Shown one piece after another: positions 1 to 7,863 of a DNA stretch of 43,392 nucleotides; positions within the stretch are counted from its first letter, which is position 1; each line of letters opens with the position of its first letter. Source of the DNA: Candidatus Latescibacterota bacterium. Its GTDB lineage: Bacteria > Latescibacterota > Latescibacteria > Latescibacterales > Latescibacteraceae. The translations under genes were made by a program, and so were the position numbers. The notes beneath the pieces are model-generated. The model ran no database searches. It saw nothing but the letters and a program-made list of their open reading frames with translations, and had not been told where the DNA came from. The stretch covers positions 1 through 43,392 of the forward strand of contig JAFGMP010000383.1 in the NCBI GenBank assembly GCA_016927495.1, given 5' to 3'.

Positions 1-225
1 ATCTACTCCAGATTTATTACTACCTTATCTGGTAAGTTAAACCTGGAGCTGTCACCAGTCACTCTTTTATCATAACGTCTCCTTTTTTAGAATAATTCTT
101 AATTTATTATAAAAAGTATATCATACCGCAGGATTTGTCAAATACATATCTGTTGTTTTATATTTATTCATAAAATATTATCTGTTATATTAGCGTAATA
201 TCAATTAATACTTCCCGGAGGCAGC
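1..225. other. Left-edge intergenic region, no gene
   Basis: AT-rich stretch before the first gene. On the minus strand an AAGGAG sequence (79-84) sits 5 nt before an ATG at 73-71, but that frame stops after four codons (MIKE). A GTGA-overlapping frame from GTG at 62 runs only 19 codons to a stop at 5-3. This could be a decayed divergent gene or chance; I do not call a CDS. On the plus strand, GGAGG at 217-221 is the ribosome site of the SDR gene that begins at 226. Confidence 0.4.
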
Positions 226-1149
226 ATGAATATAGCGCTTTTCGGAGGTACCGGGTTTATAGGCAATTATATAGTTGACGAATTGCTCGAACGTGATCAA
301 CATCTGAAACTGCTCGTACGTCCCGGCAGTGAAAGCAAAACCCAAAATTATAAAGCATGTGCAGCGGTCAGCGGTACAATTACCGACGCAGATGCAGTTA
401 ATAAAGTCATAAACGACTGTGATGCCGTAATATATAATATAGGTATCATCAGGGAATTTCCCCTCAAAAGTATTACCTATGAAAACATGCATCTGAGGGG
501 TGCGCGACGAGTAATAGATTGTGCTTGTGATCACAATGTAAAGCGTTTTCTGTTAATGAGCGCCAACGGTGTTAAACCTGACGGCACCGGATATCAAAAA
601 ACAAAATATGAAGCAGAAAAATATCTGCGGGAATCGGGACTCAACTGGACAATTCTCCGTCCATCGGTGGTTTTTGGTGATCCCCACGGACAGAAAGAAT
701 TCTGCACGGAGATTCGGGATAATATAATAAGATTACCTTTTCCCGCGCCGTTATTTTATTCAGGTTTTTTACCGGTGAAAGCCGGAAATTTCAAGCTCTC
801 TCCCACCTATGCGGGTGATGTTGCTTCTGCATTTGCAACCGCTTTAGCGGATGAAGCCAGTATTGGCAAAACATTAAGTCTATGCGGGTCGCGAACATTG
901 GATTGGAGAACCATACTTGTAATTATTGCTGAAGTATGTGGCAAAAAGAAATTGACAATTCCTGTCCCGGTATCGGGTATAAAGCTTATGGCTTTATTAT
1001 TTGACCGATTTCCGTTTTTTCCAATAACCCGTGACCAGATAACTATGCTTATGGAAGGAAATACCTGTGAACAGGGGGATGGTTATGGATTACTCGGAAT
1101 ACAACCAATACCATTCGATCAAAAATACCTCGGTTATTTGACTCAATAA
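226..1149 (+). CDS. NAD(P)-binding atypical SDR, NDUFA9-like
   Basis: A 307-aa Rossmann-fold protein of the atypical short-chain dehydrogenase group that includes the complex I accessory subunit NDUFA9 and NmrA-like NAD(P)-binding proteins. Residues 6-14 carry the nucleotide-binding glycine motif (FGGTGFIG). The segment around residues 110-150 has the usual strand followed by SANGV, then a YQKTKYEAE helix and the LRPSVVFG strand typical of this family. The C-terminal half is the variable substrate domain. There is no signal peptide, so it is cytosolic. The ATG is well placed behind GGAGG (217-221). It lies 87 nt upstream of the RudS-like gene on the same strand, and co-transcription with the photolyase pair is possible. 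The family is clear; the substrate is unknown. Confidence 0.85.
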   Translation: MNIALFGGTGFIGNYIVDELLERDQHLKLLVRPGSESKTQNYKACAAVSGTITDADAVNKVINDCDAVIYNIGIIREFPLKSITYENMHLRGARRVIDCACDHNVKRFLLMSANGVKPDGTGYQKTKYEAEKYLRESGLNWTILRPSVVFGDPHGQKEFCTEIRDNIIRLPFPAPLFYSGFLPVKAGNFKLSPTYAGDVASAFATALADEASIGKTLSLCGSRTLDWRTILVIIAEVCGKKKLTIPVPVSGIKLMALLFDRFPFFPITRDQITMLMEGNTCEQGDGYGLLGIQPIPFDQKYLGYLTQ

Positions 1150-1236
1150 ACTTTGAGATTAAATTAGAATAATAGATTAACGAATAACATCAAAAAACAC
1201 ATTTAACATCTATCACAGTATAAATACAGGTATATC

Positions 1237-2187
1237 ATGTCGGGAAAAATTAAACTCGGAATCAGCACGTGCCTTCTTGGTGAACAGGTACGATATGACG
1301 GCGGCCATAAACTCGACCGGTTCCTGCGAGATACATTAGGACAATATGTCGATTACATCCCGGTGTGTCCGGAGGTTGAATGTGGACTATCGATACCAAG
1401 AGAGGCAATGAGGCTTGTCGGTAACCCGGAAAATCCGCGCCTCGTTACCATCCGTACCAAAATTGACTATACGGATTTAATGCAGTCATGGGGTGTAAAA
1501 CGGTTGAAAGAGCTTGAGAAAGAAGATTTATGCGGATACATCTTCAAAAGTAAATCTCCGTCCAGCGGCCTGGAACGAGTTAAAGTATATTATAAAAACG
1601 GAATGCCGGTACATAACGGAATCGGTATCTGGGCGCGTATGTTTTTGTCTCATTTCCCTTATTTGCCGGTCGAGGATGAGGGCCGTCTGCATGACCCGGG
1701 CATCAGAGAGAATTTTATTGAGCGTATATTTATACTGAAACGCTGGCGTGAAATGATTGTCCGGGGAAAGACAATGAATAATCTTATAGATTTTCACACC
1801 GATCACAAACTGCTTATTATGGCGCACAGCCCCCAATTATATCGTGCAATGGGCAAGATTGTCGCGGAAGGTAAAAACCATAACATTGAAGAGTTATTTC
1901 ATGATTATCGGGAACACATGATCAAAGCGATGCAGCTTAAGACCACAACGAAAAAAAATGTAAATGTACTTCAACATATTATGGGTTATTTTAAGAAAAA
2001 CCTGTCTGCCGATGAAAAACAGGAACTCATGGAAATCATCGAATCATATCACCATGAGTTTATACCACTCATCGTACCGGTTACCCTTCTCAATCATTAT
2101 GTCAGAAAATACGGCCAGCAATATCTGAAACGGCAGTTTTATCTGAATCCGCATCCGTTGGAACTGAAACTGCGCACACATGTATAG
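1237..2187 (+). CDS. TudS (DUF523)-DUF1722 fusion, RudS-like tRNA thiouridine desulfidase
   Basis: A 316-aa two-domain protein. Residues 4 to about 150 match DUF523/TudS, the Fe-S thiouracil desulfidase family, with cysteines C12 (STCLLG), C44 and C49 (CPEVECG) in the places expected for [4Fe-4S] ligands. The later family motif appears as SPSSG near residue 107. Residues about 185-305 match DUF1722, the YbgA domain, including FHTDHKLLIMAHSPQ. TudS-DUF1722 fusions have been described as RudS, desulfidases that remove sulfur from 4-thiouridine in tRNA; assigning that activity here is homology-based inference. In E. coli the DUF1722 protein YbgA is encoded beside the photolyase, and here too the photolyase gene follows, 135 nt downstream. 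s4U is a near-UV target in tRNA, so the pairing makes sense as a light-damage module. Confidence 0.85.
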   Translation: MSGKIKLGISTCLLGEQVRYDGGHKLDRFLRDTLGQYVDYIPVCPEVECGLSIPREAMRLVGNPENPRLVTIRTKIDYTDLMQSWGVKRLKELEKEDLCGYIFKSKSPSSGLERVKVYYKNGMPVHNGIGIWARMFLSHFPYLPVEDEGRLHDPGIRENFIERIFILKRWREMIVRGKTMNNLIDFHTDHKLLIMAHSPQLYRAMGKIVAEGKNHNIEELFHDYREHMIKAMQLKTTTKKNVNVLQHIMGYFKKNLSADEKQELMEIIESYHHEFIPLIVPVTLLNHYVRKYGQQYLKRQFYLNPHPLELKLRTHV

Positions 2188-2322
2188 AACTGATAACAAA
2201 CTGTAAACAAAAAGAAAATATTTTGCCACTGACGGACACGGATAAACAAAGATACAATAATTCAATCTTGGTATTAAAAAATAGTTTATGGTTAATAATT
2301 AGCACTGAAATCGAACAAAAAT

Positions 2323-3687
2323 ATGACTGTTAATCCTGCCAGAACCATAAAGATCAAAGAAGGAATTCGGAAAAAGGGACCTGTGGTCTACTGGATGAGC
2401 CGTGACCAGAGGATACATGATAACTGGGCGCTGTTATATGCACAGGACATTGCCCATAAGATGAGAGTTCCACTGGTGATCGTTTTCTGTCTGGTTCCCG
2501 AATTTCTCAATGCTGGTCTCAGACAATATGACTTTATGCTCAATGGCCTGGAACAGACAGCATCAACAGCACACACATATAATATTCCTTTTCATATGCT
2601 ATTTGGAAAACCTGAAGAAGAAATCCACCGATTTATCGATTTATACAATTGCAGTGCTCTCATCACTGACTTTGATCCGCTCCGCATTAAAGCAGGCTGG
2701 AAAGCCTTGGTAACAGCATCCATAACAATACCCTTTTATGAAGTGGACTCTCATAACATTGTCCCCAGCAGGATTGCTTCAGACAAACAGGAATACGGTG
2801 CCTATACCATAAGAAAAAAAATTCTCTCTCGACTTCCGGAATTTTTGACTGAATTTCCTCAAATAACAAAACATCCTTTTACTCAAAATAATTTGTTTGC
2901 TTCTTACGATTGGACAACAGTAAAACGTCATATGACATCAAATAACAGTGTTCTTCCCGTCGAATGGCTTAAACCGGGTGAAAAACATGCTTTTGATGTT
3001 TTGGAAAATTTTATCGGGACAGGCTTACCGCAATATGCGGTTTTGAACAATGACCCCAATTCACAGGTACTTTCCAATTTGTCGCCATATTTACATTTCG
3101 GTCAGATTTCCGCCCAGCGAATAACTCTGGAAGTTTCCCGGCGATCTGTACCCATGGGAATTAACAGCGAACCTTTTCTCGAACAACTCATTGTCAGACG
3201 GGAACTTGCGGATAACTTCTGTTATTATTGCCCATATTATGACAGTTTTGAAGGTTTACCTCAATGGGCGCAGCAAACACTCAACGAGCACCGTGACGAC
3301 CCCAAAGAATACATCTATAATATAGAAGCTTTTGAGAGAGCAGAAACTCATGACCCGCTGTGGAATGCCGCACAACGTGAAATGGAGATTCGCGGTAAAA
3401 TGCATAGTTATTTGCGTATGTACTGGGCCAAAAAGATTCTGGAATGGAGCATCAATCCCGAAACAGCTATCGATACGGCGATTTATCTGAACGACACCTA
3501 TGGTCTGGACGGCCGCGATCCAAACGGTTACACCGGTATTTTGTGGAGTATCGGCGGGCTCCACGATCGTGCATGGGGTGAACGGCCGATATTCGGGAAA
3601 ATCAGGTACATGAATTATAACGGCTGTAAAAGGAAGTTCGATACTCAAGTATATATAGACAGAATAAATTTACTTAATGTAAAGTGA
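2323..3687 (+). CDS. phr: Class II CPD photolyase
   Basis: A 454-aa deoxyribodipyrimidine photolyase that uses FAD and light to split cyclobutane pyrimidine dimers. The N-terminal alpha/beta domain starts with VVYWMSRDQRIHDNWALL, the class II signature. The C-terminal helical FAD domain has the class II blocks SPYLHFGQIS, RRELADNFCYY, the KMHSYLRMYWAKKILEW helix, LNDTYGLDGRDPNGYTG and GGLHDRAWGERPIFG. Length matches the class (about 450 aa). No signal peptide is seen. The start is the first ATG of the frame, without an obvious Shine-Dalgarno sequence. It follows the RudS-like gene on the same strand. The 135-nt gap contains a fragment (ACGGACACGGATAAACAAAG) resembling degenerate intergenic repeats. 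Confidence 0.96.
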   Translation: MTVNPARTIKIKEGIRKKGPVVYWMSRDQRIHDNWALLYAQDIAHKMRVPLVIVFCLVPEFLNAGLRQYDFMLNGLEQTASTAHTYNIPFHMLFGKPEEEIHRFIDLYNCSALITDFDPLRIKAGWKALVTASITIPFYEVDSHNIVPSRIASDKQEYGAYTIRKKILSRLPEFLTEFPQITKHPFTQNNLFASYDWTTVKRHMTSNNSVLPVEWLKPGEKHAFDVLENFIGTGLPQYAVLNNDPNSQVLSNLSPYLHFGQISAQRITLEVSRRSVPMGINSEPFLEQLIVRRELADNFCYYCPYYDSFEGLPQWAQQTLNEHRDDPKEYIYNIEAFERAETHDPLWNAAQREMEIRGKMHSYLRMYWAKKILEWSINPETAIDTAIYLNDTYGLDGRDPNGYTGILWSIGGLHDRAWGERPIFGKIRYMNYNGCKRKFDTQVYIDRINLLNVK

Positions 3688-3858
3688 TTTATAAAAACCA
3701 TTCAAATTTCATTTTTAACAAAAAATGATAATACCTATTATCTTTTTACTTGATTTTCAATATGATAAATATTTTTATTTATTTTTTTCATGAGCAATGA
3801 TTAAAATCCTCCAAAATATCAAATGGAAATATTATTTCTCGAACCGGGAGAAGCTAAA

Positions 3859-5673
3859 ATGGCAGGACGTTTCAAAAACATACCGTATCTTATTATTTTA
3901 TGTTTATTTTTTGCCGGCTGCGGAGGCAGCAGTAACAATAATCCCGTCGATTCGGGAAACGAAACAGAAGGAAATAATCTTTCTCCCGGTACACAGGTTG
4001 TATTCAGTGATGCTGAGTATACAAAACTTGTTAATGCAGAGAATCTGTTTGCCAGGCTTTCATCTCGATATGATATAGAAACGGCGCGACAGTCCCTTCT
4101 GGATTCTCTCATAACATGGAAGGATATATCAAATGTTTTGTTATGGGAGGATGGCACCACAGTCAGTGTGAAATTTTCAGATGATAATTATGGCATTGTC
4201 TCGACGGCAGGAACAGATACCTTTTCCGGGTATTCGGCATCCGGTTACAACACTACAGTTCAATCTTTCGTGAAAGATCCGTTTATAGCTAAATCGAATG
4301 CATCAGGCAGCGATATTCCCGACACAACATCCGTGCTGTTTCTTAACATTGCAATAGATAAAACGGAAACCTCGGCACATATTTCACAGGTACGGAACTA
4401 TTTCATAGACGCAGGCTGGTCTCCGTCCGATATAACCATCAAGGAACCGACATCGACAAGTGATTATGCAACATTAAATCCGGGCACATTAACATCTTTA
4501 AGCCCCTACGGCATCATATTCATCTATGCCCACGGCATCTACGGCCGCCCGGTTTTGACCCTGTATGCCCAGCATTATATCGAGTTTTGCTATAATTATA
4601 AATATCCGAATTTCGACCTTGAACAACTCAAGGCGTGGAAAGATGAAGGCAAAGTTATCGCCTCGGCGGGAAACCTTTACATGCGCGCAGACCTGTTTAA
4701 AGATCGAATGGAGCGAATGCCGGGAAGTTTTGTGTATCTTTGCTGCTGCTGGGGTTGGAAGACAAAAGATGCTTTTATCTGGAACGGTGCCAACACACTA
4801 TTCGGATGGGACCATATTGTTATGGATGACGATGCATACGCATCCATTTCACGTATCGCCCGGCGAATGACTTCTGAAAAACCGGCCCCTTCGGATACAG
4901 ATTTGTTTGAAGATCCCGCTCTTGTAAAAACGAGTGTGAATTTCAAACATGAAACCGCCGAATTACAGCTCGAAAACAGGCCGGATGATATCTATTTACC
5001 GGCCTGGGCTGATTTTACGATACATGCTTCGGGATTTCTCACTCCTATATCGGGATTTAAAATATCAATACGGCCCGAAGACGGCAGCAGCCGCAGTGAA
5101 TTATTCGATAATTCCGGCACGGGAACAATGAGTCAGTTGGTACCCGGAACAAATACCGCTACCGTATACGCTTTAGATATCGGTGGCAACACAATTCAAT
5201 GGGTCAGCAATACCTTCGACCTCAAAGCAGGATCAAATACTGTCGATATAGACTTTAGCTTGCAGGTGGTACGTACTTATACGGTAGCCCGTACAACCGA
5301 ATATACCGACAGTTCCGGCAGAACAACGCTGAATACCGGATTTATCACCTACTGTCTGTTCTTTCCTGTAGACAATATTATAACGTACAAGGTCAATGCC
5401 GGTGTTAAATATGAGAATCAGCTAATAAGACCGGCTCCTTCGGATGCGGGATGGGATGCCGATTACTATTATACGAAAGACCAGATCGAAAACATTTTCG
5501 GTGCCGGATTGTTCGATAAAATGACCGATCAACACCTGGCATGGGGATGGTCAGGCGGTGGTTTTTTGGGGTATGATCCCAACGATGACGAAACAAAAGC
5601 TAAAATCGAGGAAATACTCGATAATGCTAATGCCTATACGGAACCGAGTATTGAAATTTTCCCGGTTAAATAA
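3859..5673 (+). CDS. Lipoprotein with possible caspase-like fold and C-terminal Ig-like region
   Basis: A 604-aa secreted lipoprotein of unrecognised family. The start at 3859 (MAGRFKN) is chosen over an ATG 36 nt upstream, because GGGAG at 3846-3850 lies just before it and because it puts a clean signal peptide at the N-terminus with lipobox FAGC. Serine/asparagine-rich spacer residues follow the cysteine. Around residues 158-330 there is an alternating strand/helix region with a strand ending in YAHG (His about 225), and a later strand ending in VYLCCCWGW (Cys 295-297), then GANTLFGWD. Strand-HG and strand-C at this spacing recall clan CD (caspase/gingipain-like) peptidases, but this is pattern recognition only. 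The remainder looks beta-rich and Ig-like. It is convergent with the glycosidase gene. Confidence 0.6.
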   Translation: MAGRFKNIPYLIILCLFFAGCGGSSNNNPVDSGNETEGNNLSPGTQVVFSDAEYTKLVNAENLFARLSSRYDIETARQSLLDSLITWKDISNVLLWEDGTTVSVKFSDDNYGIVSTAGTDTFSGYSASGYNTTVQSFVKDPFIAKSNASGSDIPDTTSVLFLNIAIDKTETSAHISQVRNYFIDAGWSPSDITIKEPTSTSDYATLNPGTLTSLSPYGIIFIYAHGIYGRPVLTLYAQHYIEFCYNYKYPNFDLEQLKAWKDEGKVIASAGNLYMRADLFKDRMERMPGSFVYLCCCWGWKTKDAFIWNGANTLFGWDHIVMDDDAYASISRIARRMTSEKPAPSDTDLFEDPALVKTSVNFKHETAELQLENRPDDIYLPAWADFTIHASGFLTPISGFKISIRPEDGSSRSELFDNSGTGTMSQLVPGTNTATVYALDIGGNTIQWVSNTFDLKAGSNTVDIDFSLQVVRTYTVARTTEYTDSSGRTTLNTGFITYCLFFPVDNIITYKVNAGVKYENQLIRPAPSDAGWDADYYYTKDQIENIFGAGLFDKMTDQHLAWGWSGGGFLGYDPNDDETKAKIEEILDNANAYTEPSIEIFPVK

Positions 5674-5731
5674 AACTCATATTGAAGTTTAGAAATCGTA
5701 GGATTATGCACTAACGTGATTCCGAATAAGG

Positions 5732-5757
5732 TGCGCCGGGGACACATACCCGGCGCA
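5732..5757. terminator. Strong GC hairpin between convergent genes
   Basis: A perfect 9-bp stem, TGCGCCGGG (5732-5740) and CCCGGCGCA (5749-5757), with an 8-nt loop, lies in the 118-nt gap between two converging genes. There is no U-run on either side, so it is not a textbook intrinsic terminator. It may still stop both transcripts, or be a copy of the dispersed palindromic repeats seen near 40 kb, since the loop ACACAT also occurs there. Confidence 0.5.
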
Positions 5758-5791
5758 AACTCCGATAATATTTATCATAAATACTTCCGTG

Positions 5792-7276
5792 TTACTCATT
5801 TGCAGTAATCAGATACAGCACAGCATCACCCTGAAATGGAGAGGTGAATTCATTTGTATTTTTTCCCCGTATGTTTCCTACTGATGTAATACTGCCGTTT
5901 TCGGGATTCATCCACTCAATCCGGTATATCTTTTCGGTTCCGTCAAAACTAAGGGTAAATGTACCACCTTCCGGTGCATATACCAAATACTCATAACCGG
6001 GATTGGCAAGACAGTATCCTGTTGAACAAAGATCATTCATCGGAGCCGCCAGCGCTAAATCCATACGGTCTGCATATGATTTAGCATATCCGAGATTGTC
6101 ACGGAGCGAATCGAATTGCGGATCGTTTTCAGGTACAGGAGACAGATAATCGGCCCAGACAGGTTTATTTTCACCGCCGGATTTTTTTGGCTCAACATAG
6201 CCATAGCGATCCATAAATATGGGATTAAGACCGCGACAGAAGCTTTTCCATACCCATGCCCGGTTACCACCGATACCCCAAAGATGATCCGTATCGGTGA
6301 TGATAATCTTTGAACCGTCACTTGCCGGAGGATTATCCTGATACCCACCCTCAGGATTGGGTGATATCCAGTCCGCCGGACTGTCGAACAGAATTGCGTT
6401 CGTGCCACGATTGGCTTTGTCACGGTTGTACTGAAATGTCATACCGACCGGATGTTGTTTGTTTTTGTTTCTCTCATATTCATGGATAAAATCTATCATA
6501 TGATACTGCCAAACTGTTGAATAAACGCCGCTTTCATTGGTTATTTCATACAGCACATTATCAAGGTCGTTCAGTGTATCGATAACTTTCCCGACATATC
6601 TTTTCTGTAGTTCGAGAACTTCCGGCACATCGAGCGTGTGTGTTTCTATCCCCCGCCCATCACCATCGGGATCACCATCGATACCGTTAATATTATTCTT
6701 AGAGTTGAATGGATGGCCGTCCCAGCACCACGGTTCCTCCGATGCATGCAGCGCCCATCCCTCGAATAGCATTACAGATACATATATGCCTCGCTTTTCT
6801 GCGGCTTCGACACGTGAGCGGAGACGTCGGAAATAAGTATCGTCAAACGTATCCAGATTAAATTTTGGTTTACCGTCGAGGGCTGTTCCGGGACCAGTTC
6901 GCTGCCATGGGAACTGCTCTGCGAATATTTGTGTCTCATTGACCTTGCAACGTGTAAGATCCCATGACCATAGTCTGATAAAGTTGAGGTCTCTTTCCTC
7001 AAGAAAATCAAGATATTTTCTGTAATCGAACGCAGGTGGCGGATCGGTTTTACCCATATCACGCAGGTTGTTCCATGTATGCAGACCGGTGAGGTAAACA
7101 GACTTACCGGACGGGTCAGCAAAATATCGGGGATTCTGTGGGTGCGGTTTCAATGGACCCATGGCTTTACTACCAGGGAAATTATCACAATGAATCAAAA
7201 AAAGAAGCGCATATACGGAAAGAAACATTCTGCATGAATACCTTGTTAATATAAAGAAAATGTTCATGAATACCAT
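5792..7276 (-). CDS. Secreted glycoside hydrolase-like protein with collagen-binding-type C-terminal domain
   Basis: About 494 aa. ATG at 7276 is favoured over an upstream TTG because AAGGAG (7284-7289) is 7 nt away. The N-terminus is hydrophobic (MFLSVYALLFLIHC) and could be a signal or lipoprotein peptide. The body looks like a (beta/alpha)8 glycosidase of the cellulase/apiosidase-like (DUF4038/DUF6298) type. It begins with the N-terminal NPRYFADPSGKSVYLTG strand pair, then LNFIRLWSWD, YVSVMLFEGW and LYEITNESG. Glu about 248 in NES is the likely acid/base. An acidic, Asp/Gly-rich loop (residues about 200-209) could bind calcium. The last ~90 residues fit the putative collagen-binding domain often fused to such enzymes. 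The predicted role is extracytoplasmic polysaccharide or glycan cleavage; the substrate is unknown. Confidence 0.75.
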   Translation of the reverse strand: MVFMNIFFILTRYSCRMFLSVYALLFLIHCDNFPGSKAMGPLKPHPQNPRYFADPSGKSVYLTGLHTWNNLRDMGKTDPPPAFDYRKYLDFLEERDLNFIRLWSWDLTRCKVNETQIFAEQFPWQRTGPGTALDGKPKFNLDTFDDTYFRRLRSRVEAAEKRGIYVSVMLFEGWALHASEEPWCWDGHPFNSKNNINGIDGDPDGDGRGIETHTLDVPEVLELQKRYVGKVIDTLNDLDNVLYEITNESGVYSTVWQYHMIDFIHEYERNKNKQHPVGMTFQYNRDKANRGTNAILFDSPADWISPNPEGGYQDNPPASDGSKIIITDTDHLWGIGGNRAWVWKSFCRGLNPIFMDRYGYVEPKKSGGENKPVWADYLSPVPENDPQFDSLRDNLGYAKSYADRMDLALAAPMNDLCSTGYCLANPGYEYLVYAPEGGTFTLSFDGTEKIYRIEWMNPENGSITSVGNIRGKNTNEFTSPFQGDAVLYLITANE

Positions 7277-7324
7277 TGCCAAACTCCTTTCCCCCGGGAA
7301 TATGTAATTGTTATAGGATAGGCT

Positions 7325-7354
7325 TTTATATTTAACTCAAAAACAATTTTTCAA
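7325..7354 (-). promoter_or_regulatory. Candidate sigma70-type promoter of the glycosidase gene
   Basis: On the minus strand TTGAAA (7354-7349) and TATAAA (7330-7325) are separated by 18 nt. This would give a leader of about 40 nt before the ATG at 7276. AT-rich context makes chance matches likely. Confidence 0.35.
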
Positions 7355-7620
7355 GTGAAATCCTATTGTCAAAAATTATGCAATTTATAACAACATTATG
7401 GATATTTTATTTTAAAATAAAAAAATTATTTTAAACAAGCAGATGTTTTTTATAAGATTCTTTATAATTTCAGTAAAGGGAATATAAAAATTAGCATGAA
7501 AAAGGGAATAATAGAGGATTAAATTATAGGTGTAAATACTTGCTTAAATTTTGTATAGAAATGGATAAAAAATCCTAATGTTTGATGGGACTATCATTGG
7601 GACTTAAACCAAAATGGGAT

Positions 7621-7650
7621 AAAAAAAGACTCAGAAAACATCTCTAAGTC
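7621..7650 (-). terminator. Intrinsic terminator of tRNA-Gly
   Basis: Read on the minus strand: stem GACTTAGA, a short loop, stem TCTGAGTC (8 bp with one G-U), followed directly by seven T residues. It starts 14 nt after the encoded CCA end of the tRNA, which is the expected place for its terminator. Confidence 0.8.
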
Positions 7651-7663
7651 ATTGATTTTATTA

Positions 7664-7738
7664 TGGAGCGGGAAACGAGACTTGAACTCGCGACATCCAC
7701 CTTGGCAAGGTGGCGCTCTACCACTGAGCTATTCCCGC
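7664..7738 (-). tRNA. tRNA-Gly (GCC anticodon)
   Basis: A 75-nt cloverleaf on the minus strand. The acceptor stem is GCGGGAA/TTCCCGC with discriminator T, and the 3' CCA is encoded (7666-7664). The D arm is GCTC-AGTGGTA-GAGC. The anticodon stem CCACC/GGTGG closes the loop TTGCCAA, which gives anticodon GCC. The T arm is GCGAG-TTCAAGT-CTCGT, with a terminal G-T pair as in E. coli tRNA-Gly. No other tRNA or rRNA is seen in the window. Confidence 0.97.
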
Positions 7739-7863
7739 TCTCTTTTATATCCGGTTCGGATAATTACCGACAACATCCGAATCGATTTTTTTACGACGGC
7801 TCAAAATATAAAAAATTACTATGCGTAATACAAGAAAATTTTTAAAGTAAATGAAATATATTA

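Larger units (their letters stand above)
7277..7663. other. AT-rich intergenic region between glycosidase gene and tRNA-Gly
   Basis: 387 nt of very AT-rich DNA without a coding frame I can support. It holds a candidate promoter for the glycosidase gene at its left end and the tRNA terminator at its right end. The middle (7400-7600) shows no recognisable element. Confidence 0.5.

Noticed and set aside
3..84. Strong minus-strand Shine-Dalgarno with ATG at 73 and a GTG-started 19-codon frame
   Set aside because: The ATG frame stops after four codons and the GTG frame is short, poorly spaced from the ribosome site and close to the window edge; no family resemblance could be defended.
7664..7738. 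tRNA-Gly as an attachment site for an integrated element
   Set aside because: No second copy of the tRNA 3' end was noticed and no phage-type integrase lies nearby; the AT-rich cassette is over 2 kb away on the other side of BatA.
7741..7863. Promoter of tRNA-Gly with TATAAA next to the tRNA 5' end
   Set aside because: The TATAAA ends only 3 nt before the mature tRNA, which would place the transcription start inside it; no better -35/-10 pair was convincing.
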